49,725 bases of DNA, from NCBI GenBank assembly GCA_905397405.1, contig CAJPVJ010000060.1, positions 1 through 49,725 of the forward strand, given 5' to 3'. Below, one piece after another: positions 37,148 to 48,307 of the stretch; positions within the stretch are counted from its first letter, which is position 1, and each line of letters opens with the position of its first letter. The position numbers and the translations under genes are program-made. The DNA is from Oppiella nova. Lineage: Eukaryota; Arthropoda; Arachnida; Sarcoptiformes; Oppiidae. Below the pieces are notes generated by a model that worked only from the letters and a program-made list of their open reading frames with translations, had not been told where the DNA came from and made no database searches.

Positions 37148-38203
37148 TTCTTATGAAGTATTTAACTTAGCATTCATTCATTTGGCATACAATATACGAT
37201 ATAATAGTTTCGCATATTTCCACTGCGAATAGAAAGAGTGAAATGAAAATAATATAGACTTTGATATAAAAAGTGTAATAATTTTGACACAATTTCTTGA
37301 GTGTCGCACAAGATTTGACTCATTTTTGAAGACATACTTGGAGTAGACATGAGTTTGAAAAAGAGATTTTCTGTCATTTGAGTGGAATGACAGGACCTGA
37401 TATGGGCTGATATGGTGTAGTGAAGCTGTAAAACATAACGAATTAGTTCATCATATTTCTGCTTAGAGCACATCTACTACTTGTGTGCACAACGTTAGAG
37501 CACTGGTAGTCTGGTAGTGGAAAACTGCTATCATTGAAGCTAATTCATTACATTTAGCTAAAGGTTGGTCTGTCAGAAGCAGTCACTCGATTGGAGTTCA
37601 GTTGAGATGAGCACAAACTGATGATGTCTGAGACGACAAGAGAGAGAGAGGGAGAGAGAGAGAGAGGGAGAGAGAGAGGGAGAGAGAGAGGGAGAGAGAG
37701 AGAGAGAGAGAGAGAGATTCTTATGAAGTATTTAACTTAGCATTCATTCATTTGGCATACAATATACGATATAATAGTTTCGCATATTTCCACTGCGAAT
37801 AGAAAGAGTGAAATGAAAATAATGTAGACTTTGATATAAAAAAGTGTAATAATTTTGACACAATTTCTTGAGTGTCGCACAAGATTTGACTCATTTTTGA
37901 AGACATACTTGGAGTAGACATGAGTTTGAAAAAGAGATTTTCTGTCATTTTCATGGAATGACAGGACCTGATATGGGCTGATATGGTGTAGTGAAGCTGT
38001 AAAACATAACGAATTAGTTCATCATATTTCTGCTTAGAGCACATCTACTACTTGTGTGCACAACGTTGTTCGCACTGGTAGTGGAAAACTGCTATCATTG
38101 AAGCTAATTCATTACATTTAGCTAAAGGTTGGTCTGTCAGAAGCAGTCACTCGATTGGAGTTCAGTTGAGATGAGCACAAACTGATGATGTCTGAGACGA
38201 CAA
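37106..38203. repeat. Tandem duplication, period about 570 bp, with (GA)n at each unit start
   Basis: Unit = GA array (37106-37147; 37639-37717) plus about 490 bp of unique sequence (37147-37639 and 37717-38203). The copies are nearly identical. Differences include ATATAG/ATGTAG, one extra A in an A-run, GAGTGG/TCATGG, and an indel around AGAGCACTGGTAGTCTGGTAG. The second breakpoint lies in the GA array, which points to repeat-mediated unequal exchange or replication slippage. Confidence 0.95.
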
Positions 38204-38860
38204 CCCATTCCGAGCACTCATTCTCTGCTTTCCAAGAGTTCACTAAAGGAATAGACTTTTGTGACAATAAAGCCACGGAAATGGACAGCAATAACACAGC
38301 CATCGCTAACATGAGAAGGCAAGGGATGAGCCGTTCAACTCTTCCTAAATACCACAACTATTTTATTATAGTTTCCACTCTTGTCGTCAAAAAAAGGTAT
38401 ATAACTATGGCTTCGGGGGCACTAAAGCACAACACAATCATTACTATATTGTCTAATAGACTAACGAAATAATACAAAAACATCACTAATGTTAAGGTTA
38501 ATCAATGCCATACAGGCATCCCTGTCATCACTACTATCGGTGTCAATACTGAACATATTGTTCACAACAGATAAACATTAAATAAATACAGTATAAAATG
38601 TGTTGACTTCAACTTAAACCAAATTCTATACAACTGTTTGTCATTTTAAGTGTATATTTAAAGTGAAATAAATTTCTTTCAAAAGACACTTTAAATTCAA
38701 TACGCAATCGACTGCAAGAGTTGAGATGCCAATATAAAAGACTTTATAATAAACACATTTCAATAATAATGTGTCACAGATTTGTTAGCAAAGGAATCAC
38801 ATTATAATTGAATGAATGTTTCATTAATGTTTAGGTCAATAGTCAAAGAGTTTGCTAAAG

Positions 38861-38914
38861 GAGTTGGAGTTGGAGTTAGAGTTAGAGTTAGAGTTGGAGT
38901 TAGAGTTGGAGTTG
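38861..38914. repeat. (GAGTTG/GAGTTA)n hexanucleotide array
   Basis: About nine tandem 6-bp units, alternating GGAGTT and AGAGTT variants. It is not the arthropod telomere repeat (TTAGG). Confidence 0.9.
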
Positions 38915-39059
38915 ACTTTCAGCGTTATATAAGTTACAGTGTTATCGGTCACAGAGAATACAGAGAATACAGGAATACAGAGAATGTATGAAATAATGTT
39001 GTGTTTAATGTTTGTTAAAACTTGAGGACCGGAAGAAAGTCAAATCGGAGGCAATAAAT

Positions 39060-39245
39060 ATAATGAATGGATGGAGTGGTGGTGCAGGTGCTGCATATAT
39101 CTTGGCTCACAGACCATTGCCAGAGCAGATATCTCTGACTATAATGGATAACGAGAAGAGCTCGTCATGCGAATGACACAGTGGTGTGGCCTCAGGCCAT
39201 GGCTGTCACGATACGAGTGACACGACTTGTTTCACAAATCACAAA
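39060..39245. other. Intron 1 island of balanced composition
   Basis: Balanced sequence with dyads such as GTGGCCTCAGGCCATGGC and GTCACGATACGAGTGACACG, and no open frame of note. It is a candidate regulatory element only by composition. Confidence 0.25.
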
Positions 39246-39330
39246 ACTGGCGCACAATTAAAAGCCAACAAATGATATATAAGTCTCATCCGCGCCGGTA
39301 GTGAATGGCAGTGAACGGAATATACAGAAT

Positions 39331-39360
39331 ATGCTTATGTATGATATGCTTATGTATGAT
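39331..39360. repeat. 15-bp tandem duplication
   Basis: ATGCTTATGTATGAT repeated exactly twice. Confidence 0.9.
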
Positions 39361-39700
39361 ATGCTCTCTATTCTTATGCCAAAGTCAGTGCCGATTGTGA
39401 CCATTAATGGACTCAACAGAGCGAGGGTTTTGCAGTATTCAATGTATTGTATGTATTGGACTGGTATTGAGTGGCTGTTCACACAAATATGTTGACTGCA
39501 ATCCATCACAATTTGAAAGGCGTCTCTTTGATTCAGACGTGTATTGTTAATGAATCTCAATTAAACGCATAAACATATCTGACTCCACAGTATAAGCCCT
39601 ACACTACTCTACTTTATTCTGTAGTAAACAAGTAGTGAAGTAGTGGTCCCTTCAAGGCAAGCAAGTGGAGCACTGGCACAACACCACCACTGCCTCCACT

Positions 39701-39701
<1 letters not shown>

Positions 39702-39733
<32 letters not shown>
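39702..39733. repeat. (CT)n microsatellite
   Basis: Perfect array of about 32 bp, preceded by a CACCACCACTGCC-type patch. Confidence 0.95.
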
Positions 39734-39735
<2 letters not shown>

Positions 39736-41465
39736 ACCGAATACTTGGCTCACATTCTCTCTCACACATCAATCTCATGCACTTTCCCCTCAACACAGAC
39801 TTCCCCATCGAATATCAATCCAATGACTACCCCTTCAGACTAGTTGTCAATCATTCAAAAGAAAAAGAGACGAATTGAATGAAACATAACTCGAATGGAA
39901 ATCTCGCGCACAACTCATACTCGCGGTGTTTTCGGACTGATATCTCTCTGCAATTCATTTATCATTCTTCCAGACCAGCGAACAATAGATAAGAATATAA
40001 TTTTTAATTCCAATGATGTGTCCGTCAAAGTCTGTCACTAAGAATGGTTGTCATGACTACTCCATGTGATAGCCATTTGAAGAGAGCACAACTCACGCGT
40101 TTAGCCTTTTATTTGGCCGTTGATTGTCATTCGTAAGCGCTGTTCAATAATTGACTCAATCTATGATTGTCTCATCACAACAGTTCATACAATCATATTA
40201 TGTACACAACACTCATACACTCTAATCGAAAGCATTCTCTGGCACTGCACTCAGGAAGGGATAGCCAACCAAAATGACACCAAATCCTCTTTTTATCCAT
40301 TTTCTAAACACTTTATTCACAAAGTCTTATATTATTAATATTCTACTAATATAAAAGTATTTCAAAATTTCAAAAGTATTCAGTCAAATGTGATTGAATT
40401 ATATGATATTGTCGTGCGAGCCCCAAACCAGTGAGCCTGGTCATCCAAGATTGGTGATTGAAGGCTGAGGTGTCTTTATATGACATTTGTCTGATTGTAT
40501 GCGTGCTTTCAGTGATATGTGAGTCGAGATGAGAGAAGAAATTGAAGGGACAGTGAAATGGGAAAGTAATTTGAGATGAACTCAATATTATTTTTATGTC
40601 ATTTGATTTGTTGTGTTCAAAACTTTTCAAAATGACAATCAACACCAATTCCACGTATTCATTGAATATCAATTAAAACGATCGGGAAATTAATATATAG
40701 TACACAGTATGTATTGTGTAAAACTTTGATATCATATATCGCAGTGAATGTAATCGTTTGTATTGTAAGCCTTATAAGCGAAGACAAAACTGTTAGAAGG
40801 AAAACAAAAAACAATTAAATGTGAGATAAAGTCGACGCAAGCATTGAATTCATAGACGACTTGTGTTCTCACATGAAGAGCACATCTCAGTTGTCAGAAG
40901 AGGTGAATATATTTAGAGATTAGTTTACAAATACTGTATGGCTTTGCTTTGCTTTGCTTTTCAAATGTTTGATTACTTTTTGTTTTCAAAACTCTTGATG
41001 ACTAACGAAAGAAAAGGGGGGAAGAGATGTTGATTTGTATGAAGACTATTGAGTTGTATGAATAGTCTTATGGCTGATATGGGGGGTCAGTTCCACATGG
41101 AATCAGATTTTATTATTGGAACTCAAGAAAAACAAAGACATTGAAGAGAAAAATTTGGCAAAAAAGAAGATATGATATACAGCTGTCACCGCACCCGCCT
41201 ATCCTTCGTTGAGGTGCAGATGACGCTTGTCTGTCATATCACTTCTCACTGCCAACTCTCACACATACAGTTGTGCGCCACTGGTGGTGGACAGCACTGC
41301 ACCACTACATCCACTACATCCTTATGCCAGATATGCCTTATATGCCATCTCTCATACCAATGACTGACATTTGCTTCAATGCATTATCAATAAGATATAA
41401 ATAATGACCAAAACTTAGATGCAATCAAACGAATTGTTCAAAAATATGACGGCAAGAGAAATCAC
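39734..41465. other. Intron 1 segment, no gene
   Basis: Mixed composition, with small overlapping frames under 101 codons on both strands and no domains. No ordered repeat apart from a short GCTTT run near 40945. Confidence 0.45.
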
Positions 41466-41518
41466 GAGAGAGAGAGAGTGAGAGAGAGAGAAAGAAAGAG
41501 AGAGAGAGAGAGAGAGAG
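41466..41518. repeat. Interrupted (GA)n microsatellite
   Basis: About 53 bp with GTG and AAAGAAAG interruptions. Confidence 0.95.
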
Positions 41519-43660
41519 CTTAGATGGGGAGAGAGGAGAGTTAGTATAATAAGTTGTGTGACATCTGAGCTAATCTCGCATTTTCACTATAAATCTTAAG
41601 AGTCTTCATATTTATTGCATCACATGTGACATAAGAGCCAACACAGACATCACTGTCAGCACTGGTAGCAAATATTAATTGTATTACTTTCTCATATAAA
41701 GCTGTGTTTAAAACTCGTAAATTTGTTCATTTAAACAAATAATGTGTGCAGTGTAAAAATAATGTCATAAAATAATGAATACAGTATTTTATGATCCATT
41801 GGTTAACATTAAACTCAAAATTGTATAAAATAGTTGACACGAAAGAGGAGCTGAGGATAGATAGGCTGCAGCGCTGGTCTATTTCACAGCAAATATGAGA
41901 GTTGTGTTGAGATTTGTGTCAAACAATAAGAAAATGTGAGAACAGAAGAGCCAACACTTGTGTGACTCCGAAGAGTTAACTATTAGTGGCGTTTTGGTTG
42001 ACGTGTTTTATCTAATTTGATGGCAAATGTCAGCCGATATTTGTTGAGAATCCGTACAATTAGTGTAGAGATAGGCATTGCATCGCATATCACACACTTG
42101 TGAACGTAGTTGTGATCTCTGAGACCAAATGCTGAGAAGCAGTGACAGGTCGTCACCTCAGCAGAGATGACAACTTGTCACTAGAGTAGTGCCCACGGCT
42201 TCACACACAGTCACCCGTTCCCTATCACACATCAATTCCTATGACCACTCATATAATGCTAACAAATATTGCGATCAGACATTACAGATAAAACACTTTC
42301 AGCTATTCTTTCATTTCTTTATTGACTCGTAAAAGAGAGAAAAGAAAACAAAGTCTTAAAAATAAAAACATTAAATATGATTACTTAAGACATTTTGACC
42401 CAATATTGTAATTGAAATCATTTCTCTATGAGTCACTCAAGAATTTAATATAAATTTGAGTGAAAACTGGATTTTTATAATTAAAAATTTGGAGCCTATT
42501 ATTGAGAAGAGAGAAGCACTTCATGCCGTGAATCTCATTAATCGGTGGAGTAGTGTACGAGATGTCAGATGTCTTAATCATATCCAGAGCTGACTCTTGG
42601 CTGAGAGTAAACTTCCGGTGAAGAAGTGGCGCTCAAACTGTCAATCATCTCAAGTCAAGTAATGGGTGTGTTATGACTGACTTATAAATTATAATCATAG
42701 CCAACAGAATCAGGAGTCCTACAGACCTTAACGTATGGTTTCATAGAGAGTGAAGTTTGAAAATAGTTTCACAAATCTTCATCAGAATAGGCACTACTGA
42801 ACAAGTTTTTGAAATGCAAACACTATTTCGCAACCTTTTCCCCAAACTCTTCAGATTTTATTTTCTTAAGTGAAAATTAAAGTCAAATTAAAGTTTTCAA
42901 ATTATTTCAAATTATAATAAATGAGAATAATTTACATTTAATATTATGAAGAATTGAATCAACAAAAGACTAGTTTTTGAAATTTATTAGCAATAGATTA
43001 ATCACATTAAGAATTCAAAGGCAAATGTTGTATTTTTTTTTATGAAAAAACAAGTTAAAATGATTTTAACTCAATTTTTCAATTATTTAAAACTAGTAAA
43101 ACAAATTGAAATATAATAGCATTGACCACAAAAGGACATGAAATCGAGTAAATGTTTGCCTCAAAGCATTCAATATTAAAAGCAAACAAAAAATATGTAA
43201 TTTTATTAATTCGTAATTAAAATTATAAATTTGAAAGACCTTTGGGTCAAAATTTTTAATTATTTTAGGGAACAATTTAAGTTTAATTTTTGCTTCGAGA
43301 TATGTACGCAAACTATTAGGAAATCATTGAAATACATATTAATTAGTGAATTAACAAAACCTATATTATAATAAATATTATTGATCATATACTGAGCAAG
43401 CATTCATTTAAATGTATTTACATGTTTGCATAAATTTTACACCTTTTGTAGTAAATTTACAGCTAATTATTTAACACACAAATATTTCTCAAAAAATGAC
43501 AAAATCATACAAAATAAATATTCAATTAAGCAATTAAGTAAAAATTTGTTAAACTATAATAAAACATATTTTAATATAAAAATTAAAAACTAAAATATTA
43601 AAAAAGTATTAATATTTTTAGTGACTCTGGTGGGAATATTCTATAGAAATTTTCATTTGG
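41519..43660. other. Intron 1 segment, mixed then AT-rich, no gene
   Basis: 41630-42250 and 42480-42800 are moderately balanced; the rest is AT-rich. The only frame of note (43093-43311, 72 codons, minus) is hydrophobic and AT-driven. Nothing supportable. Confidence 0.5.
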
Positions 43661-43674
43661 GGGAGAGAGAGGGG

Positions 43675-43700
<26 letters not shown>
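43661..43700. repeat. (GA)n microsatellite
   Basis: 40 bp, with GGGG interruptions at its start. Confidence 0.95.
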
Positions 43701-43705
<5 letters not shown>

Positions 43706-44690
43706 GAAAATAAACAGCGATTCAGGTGTAAAGTGTCTAAATATAACATATTGTACAGTACGTCAAAATAAGGTGTAGTTTAATATTATTAGCTATTTAT
43801 TTAATTCAAACATTGATTTTCTGCTTTAAGATTTTGAAATTGAAACTTTTATTAAATTAATTATATTTTACAATACATTTTTTCACAAATAATTAATAAA
43901 AATATGAATTCAATTATATATAAAAAATAATAATGAGGAATAATTTTCTAGAATGTTATATAATTAATATCGTAAAATAAAATCATTAACAGAGAGTCAG
44001 ATATTTAAACAATAAAAGAAACTTTGTAGAATTATATTTATTGTTTTGATATTTAATTGTTATCTATATTTCATTATTTGTTAATATATTTTCTTCCATA
44101 ATGAATACAAATGTGAGCTAAATATTTAATCACAATATATAAAGAGATCTCATTTTGAACTTTCAAACCATAATTTGTTTTTAAGAAGAAAATGATTTGT
44201 ATTTTCCGATAAAGTTTTGACTTTGTATTTGATATATAGTCTGAATGACTTTAAAATATGAATTGCCTTAAATTATTATAACTTTTAGCAAAAACTTGTT
44301 TTATATCCTCAACATTAATGGTATCAAAAATGTTTTACTAATGAGAGCTTATTAAGTGATTTGAAAATTTATCACTTCATTGAAATGTTAGAAAAAATTT
44401 ACAAAATATATGAAACAACAAAAATTAAATTCACGAAATCGAGAATTGAAAAGTCAATAATTTCTCGCAGGGATTACAGGCTATTAGTTGGCCTCAAATT
44501 ATGAAAAAAGTTATTCTCGTAAAAATATTTCAATAATTAGTATTAATTTAAAGTCATTGCATGAATAAAAATCATTTATTTCTCAAAAATTAATTTATTA
44601 TATTTAAAAAAAACCTCTGAAACAATGTTTTTTAAACATAACATAAACTGATTCTCGATTGCAATCAGAGACCAATTGAACGATAGGAGA
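43701..44690. other. AT-rich intron 1 segment, no gene
   Basis: AT-dominated, with nothing beyond low-complexity TTAATAAT strings. Confidence 0.55.
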
Positions 44691-44695
44691 GACGT

Positions 44696-44768
44696 CGGAC
44701 GACATCGAGGGAGAGGGAGGGGAGGCATAGACGGAGAGGGAAGGGAGGCATAGAGGAAGGAAAGAAGG
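44696..44768. repeat. Purine-rich GGGAGAGGGAGGGGAGGCATAG minisatellite
   Basis: Two to three imperfect units of AGGGAGGGGAGGCATAGACG-like sequence. It is G-rich on the plus strand, with several GGG/GGGG runs. Confidence 0.7.
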
Positions 44769-44769
44769 G

Positions 44770-46780
44770 GTTCGCACACTAAATACTACATTAAATGGTT
44801 TATCTCATGGTCTGAGGGCCTTATGTGGCATTCAATCATATAATTGACTGTTTTGATGGTGGGAACAGTTGAAACAAACCATCAAACCCTCAAACATGCA
44901 AATAATGCAAACAATATTCTCGTAAACACTGTTCGCTTGCATTTAAATGATTACGAAAAACGATAATTTACTGCTTATTGGCGGATAAAATATATCATTG
45001 AATTGCAAACGCATTAAAATAATAAAAGCAAATCATTAATACCTTTATATGATTTTACGGAAGTATTAAAAAAGTACTAAAAACAGAATTTTTAGTTTTG
45101 AAATAATTAGAAAACTCTAAGCACTTGTTGGCTGCAAAACATTATCTGTTTGTTTGTTAAAGCATTTAAAATGTATTTGTTATGAAATTAGCCCAAGAAT
45201 TGTTAAAAACGGTGAGAAATAGTTTAACTCTTGAAGTGATTATTGTCTGAAACTGAAGACTGAAGTCTGTGTTAATCATATCATAGGGATAGTGGAGTAA
45301 TGGAGTGATGGGCTGAGGGCTGAGGAGTTGACGACTGGTTCGTCTGAACCGGTGTTGTATTCATATGAATGATGATATCTAATCACGGGTTTAGTGTTGT
45401 TATGATGTCCTGAATGCTTAAACAATAATTGTCCTAAAGGTGTATTGAATGGTGTATTGAAACATGAATTCAATGAACGCTTATTGGCAGCGAAAAGAGA
45501 CGGCTAAGGGAACCCAAACCACTCCCAATCATGCACTCATACCCCAACTTTTGATTTATTATTGCAATTATAATTATTCCCCTCATGCGAGACAACTCAC
45601 AAAATACTGATTATTATTATTATTACAATACGACGGACGCAATGCAATAACCATTCAAATACAACACATCACATACTCAACAACGAGACCACTCTCTAGA
45701 AGGCCAGACCCAGAGGTCTCATCAGACCTGAGACCCAAGTCTACCAAAATTAATGCTCTCTTCTTCCCCTCAATTCTTAATTCTTTCAAACAATGTATTC
45801 AATACGAGTATAACAAATACTACCAAACAATTATCAAACTATTTTCGCAACAATTTTCTACTTTTCCATAAGTTTTTGCGTTTTACACGTCTTAAGTGTG
45901 TCTCAAAAAAGCTTATATTTTATTTGTGGAAACAAAGCCAAAATAAAAAATAATTCGGTGTCCGTCGGTCTCACACTCGCAACACATTCACACCCTTGGG
46001 ATAGATTAACACTAAAACGAGTAAAATTGTGTGCAATATATGCGTTGGAAGTCACAGCCAAACCCATACACGAGAGACAAAAATACAAGTTTTTTCGGAT
46101 TGAAAGCCCAATGAATCGTATTGTTTGTCGTTTCGCAGAGTCTGTCACTTATGTCTCATGAAATGTCAGATACGAATCGATCGATTGATTCCTGTCTTTA
46201 TGTGTCACAACTTGATGTACAAGACTTTTGCTGAGCAAATATGCGCTCAAAGCGACAAAATTAGAAACTCGCCGTCACTTGCACTCACATCTCATGTAAT
46301 CTGCATATCCAACAAATGACACCTGCATTACATACTCTGTACGTATGTTTCAAGTGTTTGGTTATATTCATGAGAACTGCGAATCTTTTAGGGCTCTCTT
46401 GTTTCAAGTATTTGTGAAGAATAGATGACATAAAATATATCAAATTTGATTAAACAAAGCAAATAAACAAATAAATGAGATTTTAGAGTCTGTATAAAGT
46501 TGGGAGTTGTGTGTGATTTGAGATTTAATGCATTCAATTTCAAGCAAATAGACTATTGAATTGATTTGAGTGTAGTTTTGAGCGTTTAGTGAAACTCATA
46601 ATTTTTTGAGCAAAACTGTTCAGCGTTTTAGCGAACACTTTAATGATTATTATGGACCACATCTGCGCTTTTGATGGCTTAGAGGTCTCACAAATACAAA
46701 ACTTGGAAACTATTGATGGGTTGCATATAATATACATCACTATTTCGATAATTTATTGTTGATGTTTAAGGAGAGGGAAT
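44770..46780. other. Intron 1 segment, no gene
   Basis: Mixed AT-rich DNA. Small frames overlap on both strands around 45900-46160 (87 and 81 codons, opposite strands), and neither has a domain. Confidence 0.45.
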
Positions 46781-46787
46781 GGAAATG

Positions 46788-46848
46788 CGAGAGAGTCTGA
46801 GAGAGTCTGCGAGAGAGCCCGAGAGAGCCAGAGAGAGCCAGAGAGAGT
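46788..46848. repeat. Degenerate GAGAGTCT/GAGAGCCA repeat
   Basis: About 60 bp of GAGA words interrupted every 8-10 bp by TCT, CCC or CCA. It looks like a decayed or higher-order GA array. Confidence 0.8.
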
Positions 46849-47500
46849 GCCCCGAAACGACTTACAAGTTAGAACACGTGCTATTATGGCACTGTTGGCT
46901 ATAATGTTGGGCACTGGCAGCCAAGGCAATGGCAATAGTAAATCATTGCACCCCTGTTAGGGGCAATTTCCCTCTCCATCATAAATTAGAAAAATGTGAT
47001 TTTGGCAAAAGTTTTTTAGTGATGGATCGCTTGAAACCTATGTCCTGCGCCTAACCTTGAGTTTGTTCGCTGTTTGGCAATAATAGCCGAAGAGCTGCTT
47101 CTGATTTATGGCATTCATTGAGAGATAGATTAGAGAGCGCTTGTATGCGCCGCACAAAGAACTGCGTGACGTTTGACTGACACCACCACCAGATTGATGG
47201 ATATGAATAAACAGCAGATGGCATACTATTAACCATTTATTTCGGGGGTGCGCGAACTATCCACCGCTTCCAGTCGCCAGTCATAGCCTGACATACACTT
47301 GGCAATCTCCAGAATCCGGAGATACAGCACCGGCTCCCTAGCAATCCTCTACATTCTCTATGGCTTACAAGAAGTTGCAGTGAAAGCAAAAGTTTGTATC
47401 AATTCTGCACTTTCTTTAGCCCGCAATCACTCGTAAGAAAAAGACAAATAATTTTACAGAACTTAAAGTTGTTTCGGGAGTGAAGTGGAGAGCGAGTGGA

Positions 47501-47550
47501 ACAGTAGGAGGAATAGGGGAACAGTAGGAGGAATAGGGGGACAGTAGTAG
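47501..47550. repeat. 20-bp minisatellite
   Basis: ACAGTAGGAGGAATAGGGGA occurs at 47501 and 47521, with a partial third unit at 47541. Confidence 0.9.
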
Positions 47551-47916
47551 CGATGGTGTGATGCTATGCTCAACACTGTCTCCATACTGACATCAGTCAC
47601 ACATTGAGACCAAAGTTGGAATCGATTGTTAAATGAATGAAGAGATAAAGAAGATTACGAAAGAATAGGAAAGAATAGATTTTGATGTCAAATAGATTGA
47701 CGGCTTGTGAGGCAATGGAAACGAATGGAGGCCTCACTTCACTAATGTGTTTGGACTGCATTGCCATCAATACTACAGTATATGCCATACGCTGTGCGCA
47801 ACTGAACACTGCTTTCTCTTCTCATCTCTTCTCTTGGTTGTCGGTTGTCATGTCAGGTACAGACACACAGACATCACACACTTGTACGTCAATCAGCGCT
47901 CAACCAACTCAACCAA

Positions 47917-47917
<1 letters not shown>

Positions 47918-47952
<35 letters not shown>

Positions 47953-47953
47953 G
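47918..47953. repeat. (CT)n microsatellite
   Basis: CT array of about 36 bp with one TCG interruption. It lies about 310 bp downstream of the tsh exon 1 donor, so it reads GA-rich in the tsh pre-mRNA. Confidence 0.95.
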
Positions 47954-48264
47954 CGTTCTCTCTTTACTCTATTTAGTGGATTCTGTTGTGAACTCTTCTT
48001 GTTTGCCATCGGAATAGCGATGGAAAAGAGAGTCTAAGGAAGAGAACTAACGCGAGAAGAGTTGAGACGAGAGATGCGATCAACTCATAGACAATATTGT
48101 GGCGAAAGATTGGGAAGAGAGACACAAATGATTGGAGAATACATTTGGCAACGAATGCGAGAATCGGTGAAAACAAGTGTTTGTTTGTTAGGTAACGAGT
48201 CATACACTTATCGCAAGAATAGTAGTATAATAGTTTGCGAGATAAGGAAAGGTATGTGACTTAC

Positions 48265-48307
48265 ATTTGGTGACATGTTTAGGTCTATCCTGCTTTTTGC
48301 GAGGCAT
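48265..48307 (-). CDS. tsh: teashirt/tiptop exon 1: N-terminal MPRKKQ repressor-type motif
   Basis: Encodes MPRKKQDRPKHVTK plus the first base of Trp15 (T|GG, phase 1), ending at a consensus donor GTAAGT (48264-48259). The start is the first ATG in frame after an upstream in-frame TGA (48421-48419), so no longer N-terminus is available in this exon. The pattern (M-[SP]-R-[RK]-K-Q-x2-P) matches the N-terminal motif of TSHZ, SALL, BCL11 and FOG proteins, which in FOG/SALL/BCL11 binds RBBP4/7 of the NuRD repressor complex. It is on the same strand as exons 2-3, no other gene lies between, and the phase fits exon 2 exactly. I therefore assign it to tsh despite the 24.5-kb intron. The alternative, another C2H2 regulator starting here, would need a second gene for which there is no sign. 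Confidence 0.85.

Larger units (their letters stand above)
23789..48264 (-). other. tsh: tsh intron 1 (24,476 bp)
   Basis: Donor GTAAGT (48264-48259) and acceptor AG (23790-23789) on the minus strand, phase 1. It contains no convincing nested gene on either strand. It does contain about 15 GA/CT arrays, two segmental duplications, several minisatellites and scattered islands of less AT-rich DNA. Large first introns with regulatory DNA are usual for this gene class; that reading is an inference here. Confidence 0.8.
19422..48307 (-). other. tsh: tsh/tiptop gene: three-exon transcript model
   Basis: Coding exons: 48307-48265, 23788-22436 and 21415-19422. The introns are 24,476 bp (48264-23789, GTAAGT...AG, phase 1) and 1,020 bp (22435-21416, GTAAGA...AG, phase 1). 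The summed coding length is 3,390 nt, exactly 1,130 codons including TAA. The model joins the N-terminal repressor motif, a disordered acidic/Ser-rich region with PLDLS, finger 1 (exon 2), fingers 2-3 plus a CCHC finger, and a C-terminal finger (exon 3). Known family role: nuclear zinc-finger regulators that repress targets with co-factors, and in insects pattern trunk segments, proximal appendages and eye. The huge first intron is typical for a developmental gene with distributed enhancers. Untranslated 5' exons could exist further right and are not seen. Confidence 0.85.

Noticed and set aside
37174-38044. Near-identical 99- and 98-codon minus-strand frames in the 570-bp duplication
   Set aside because: The second copy carries a 1-nt insertion that changes its C-terminal reading frame. 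The copies differ without codon bias, so this is duplicated non-coding DNA.
38861-38914. Interstitial telomere repeat
   Set aside because: The unit is GAGTTG/GAGTTA, not TTAGG or TTAGGG.
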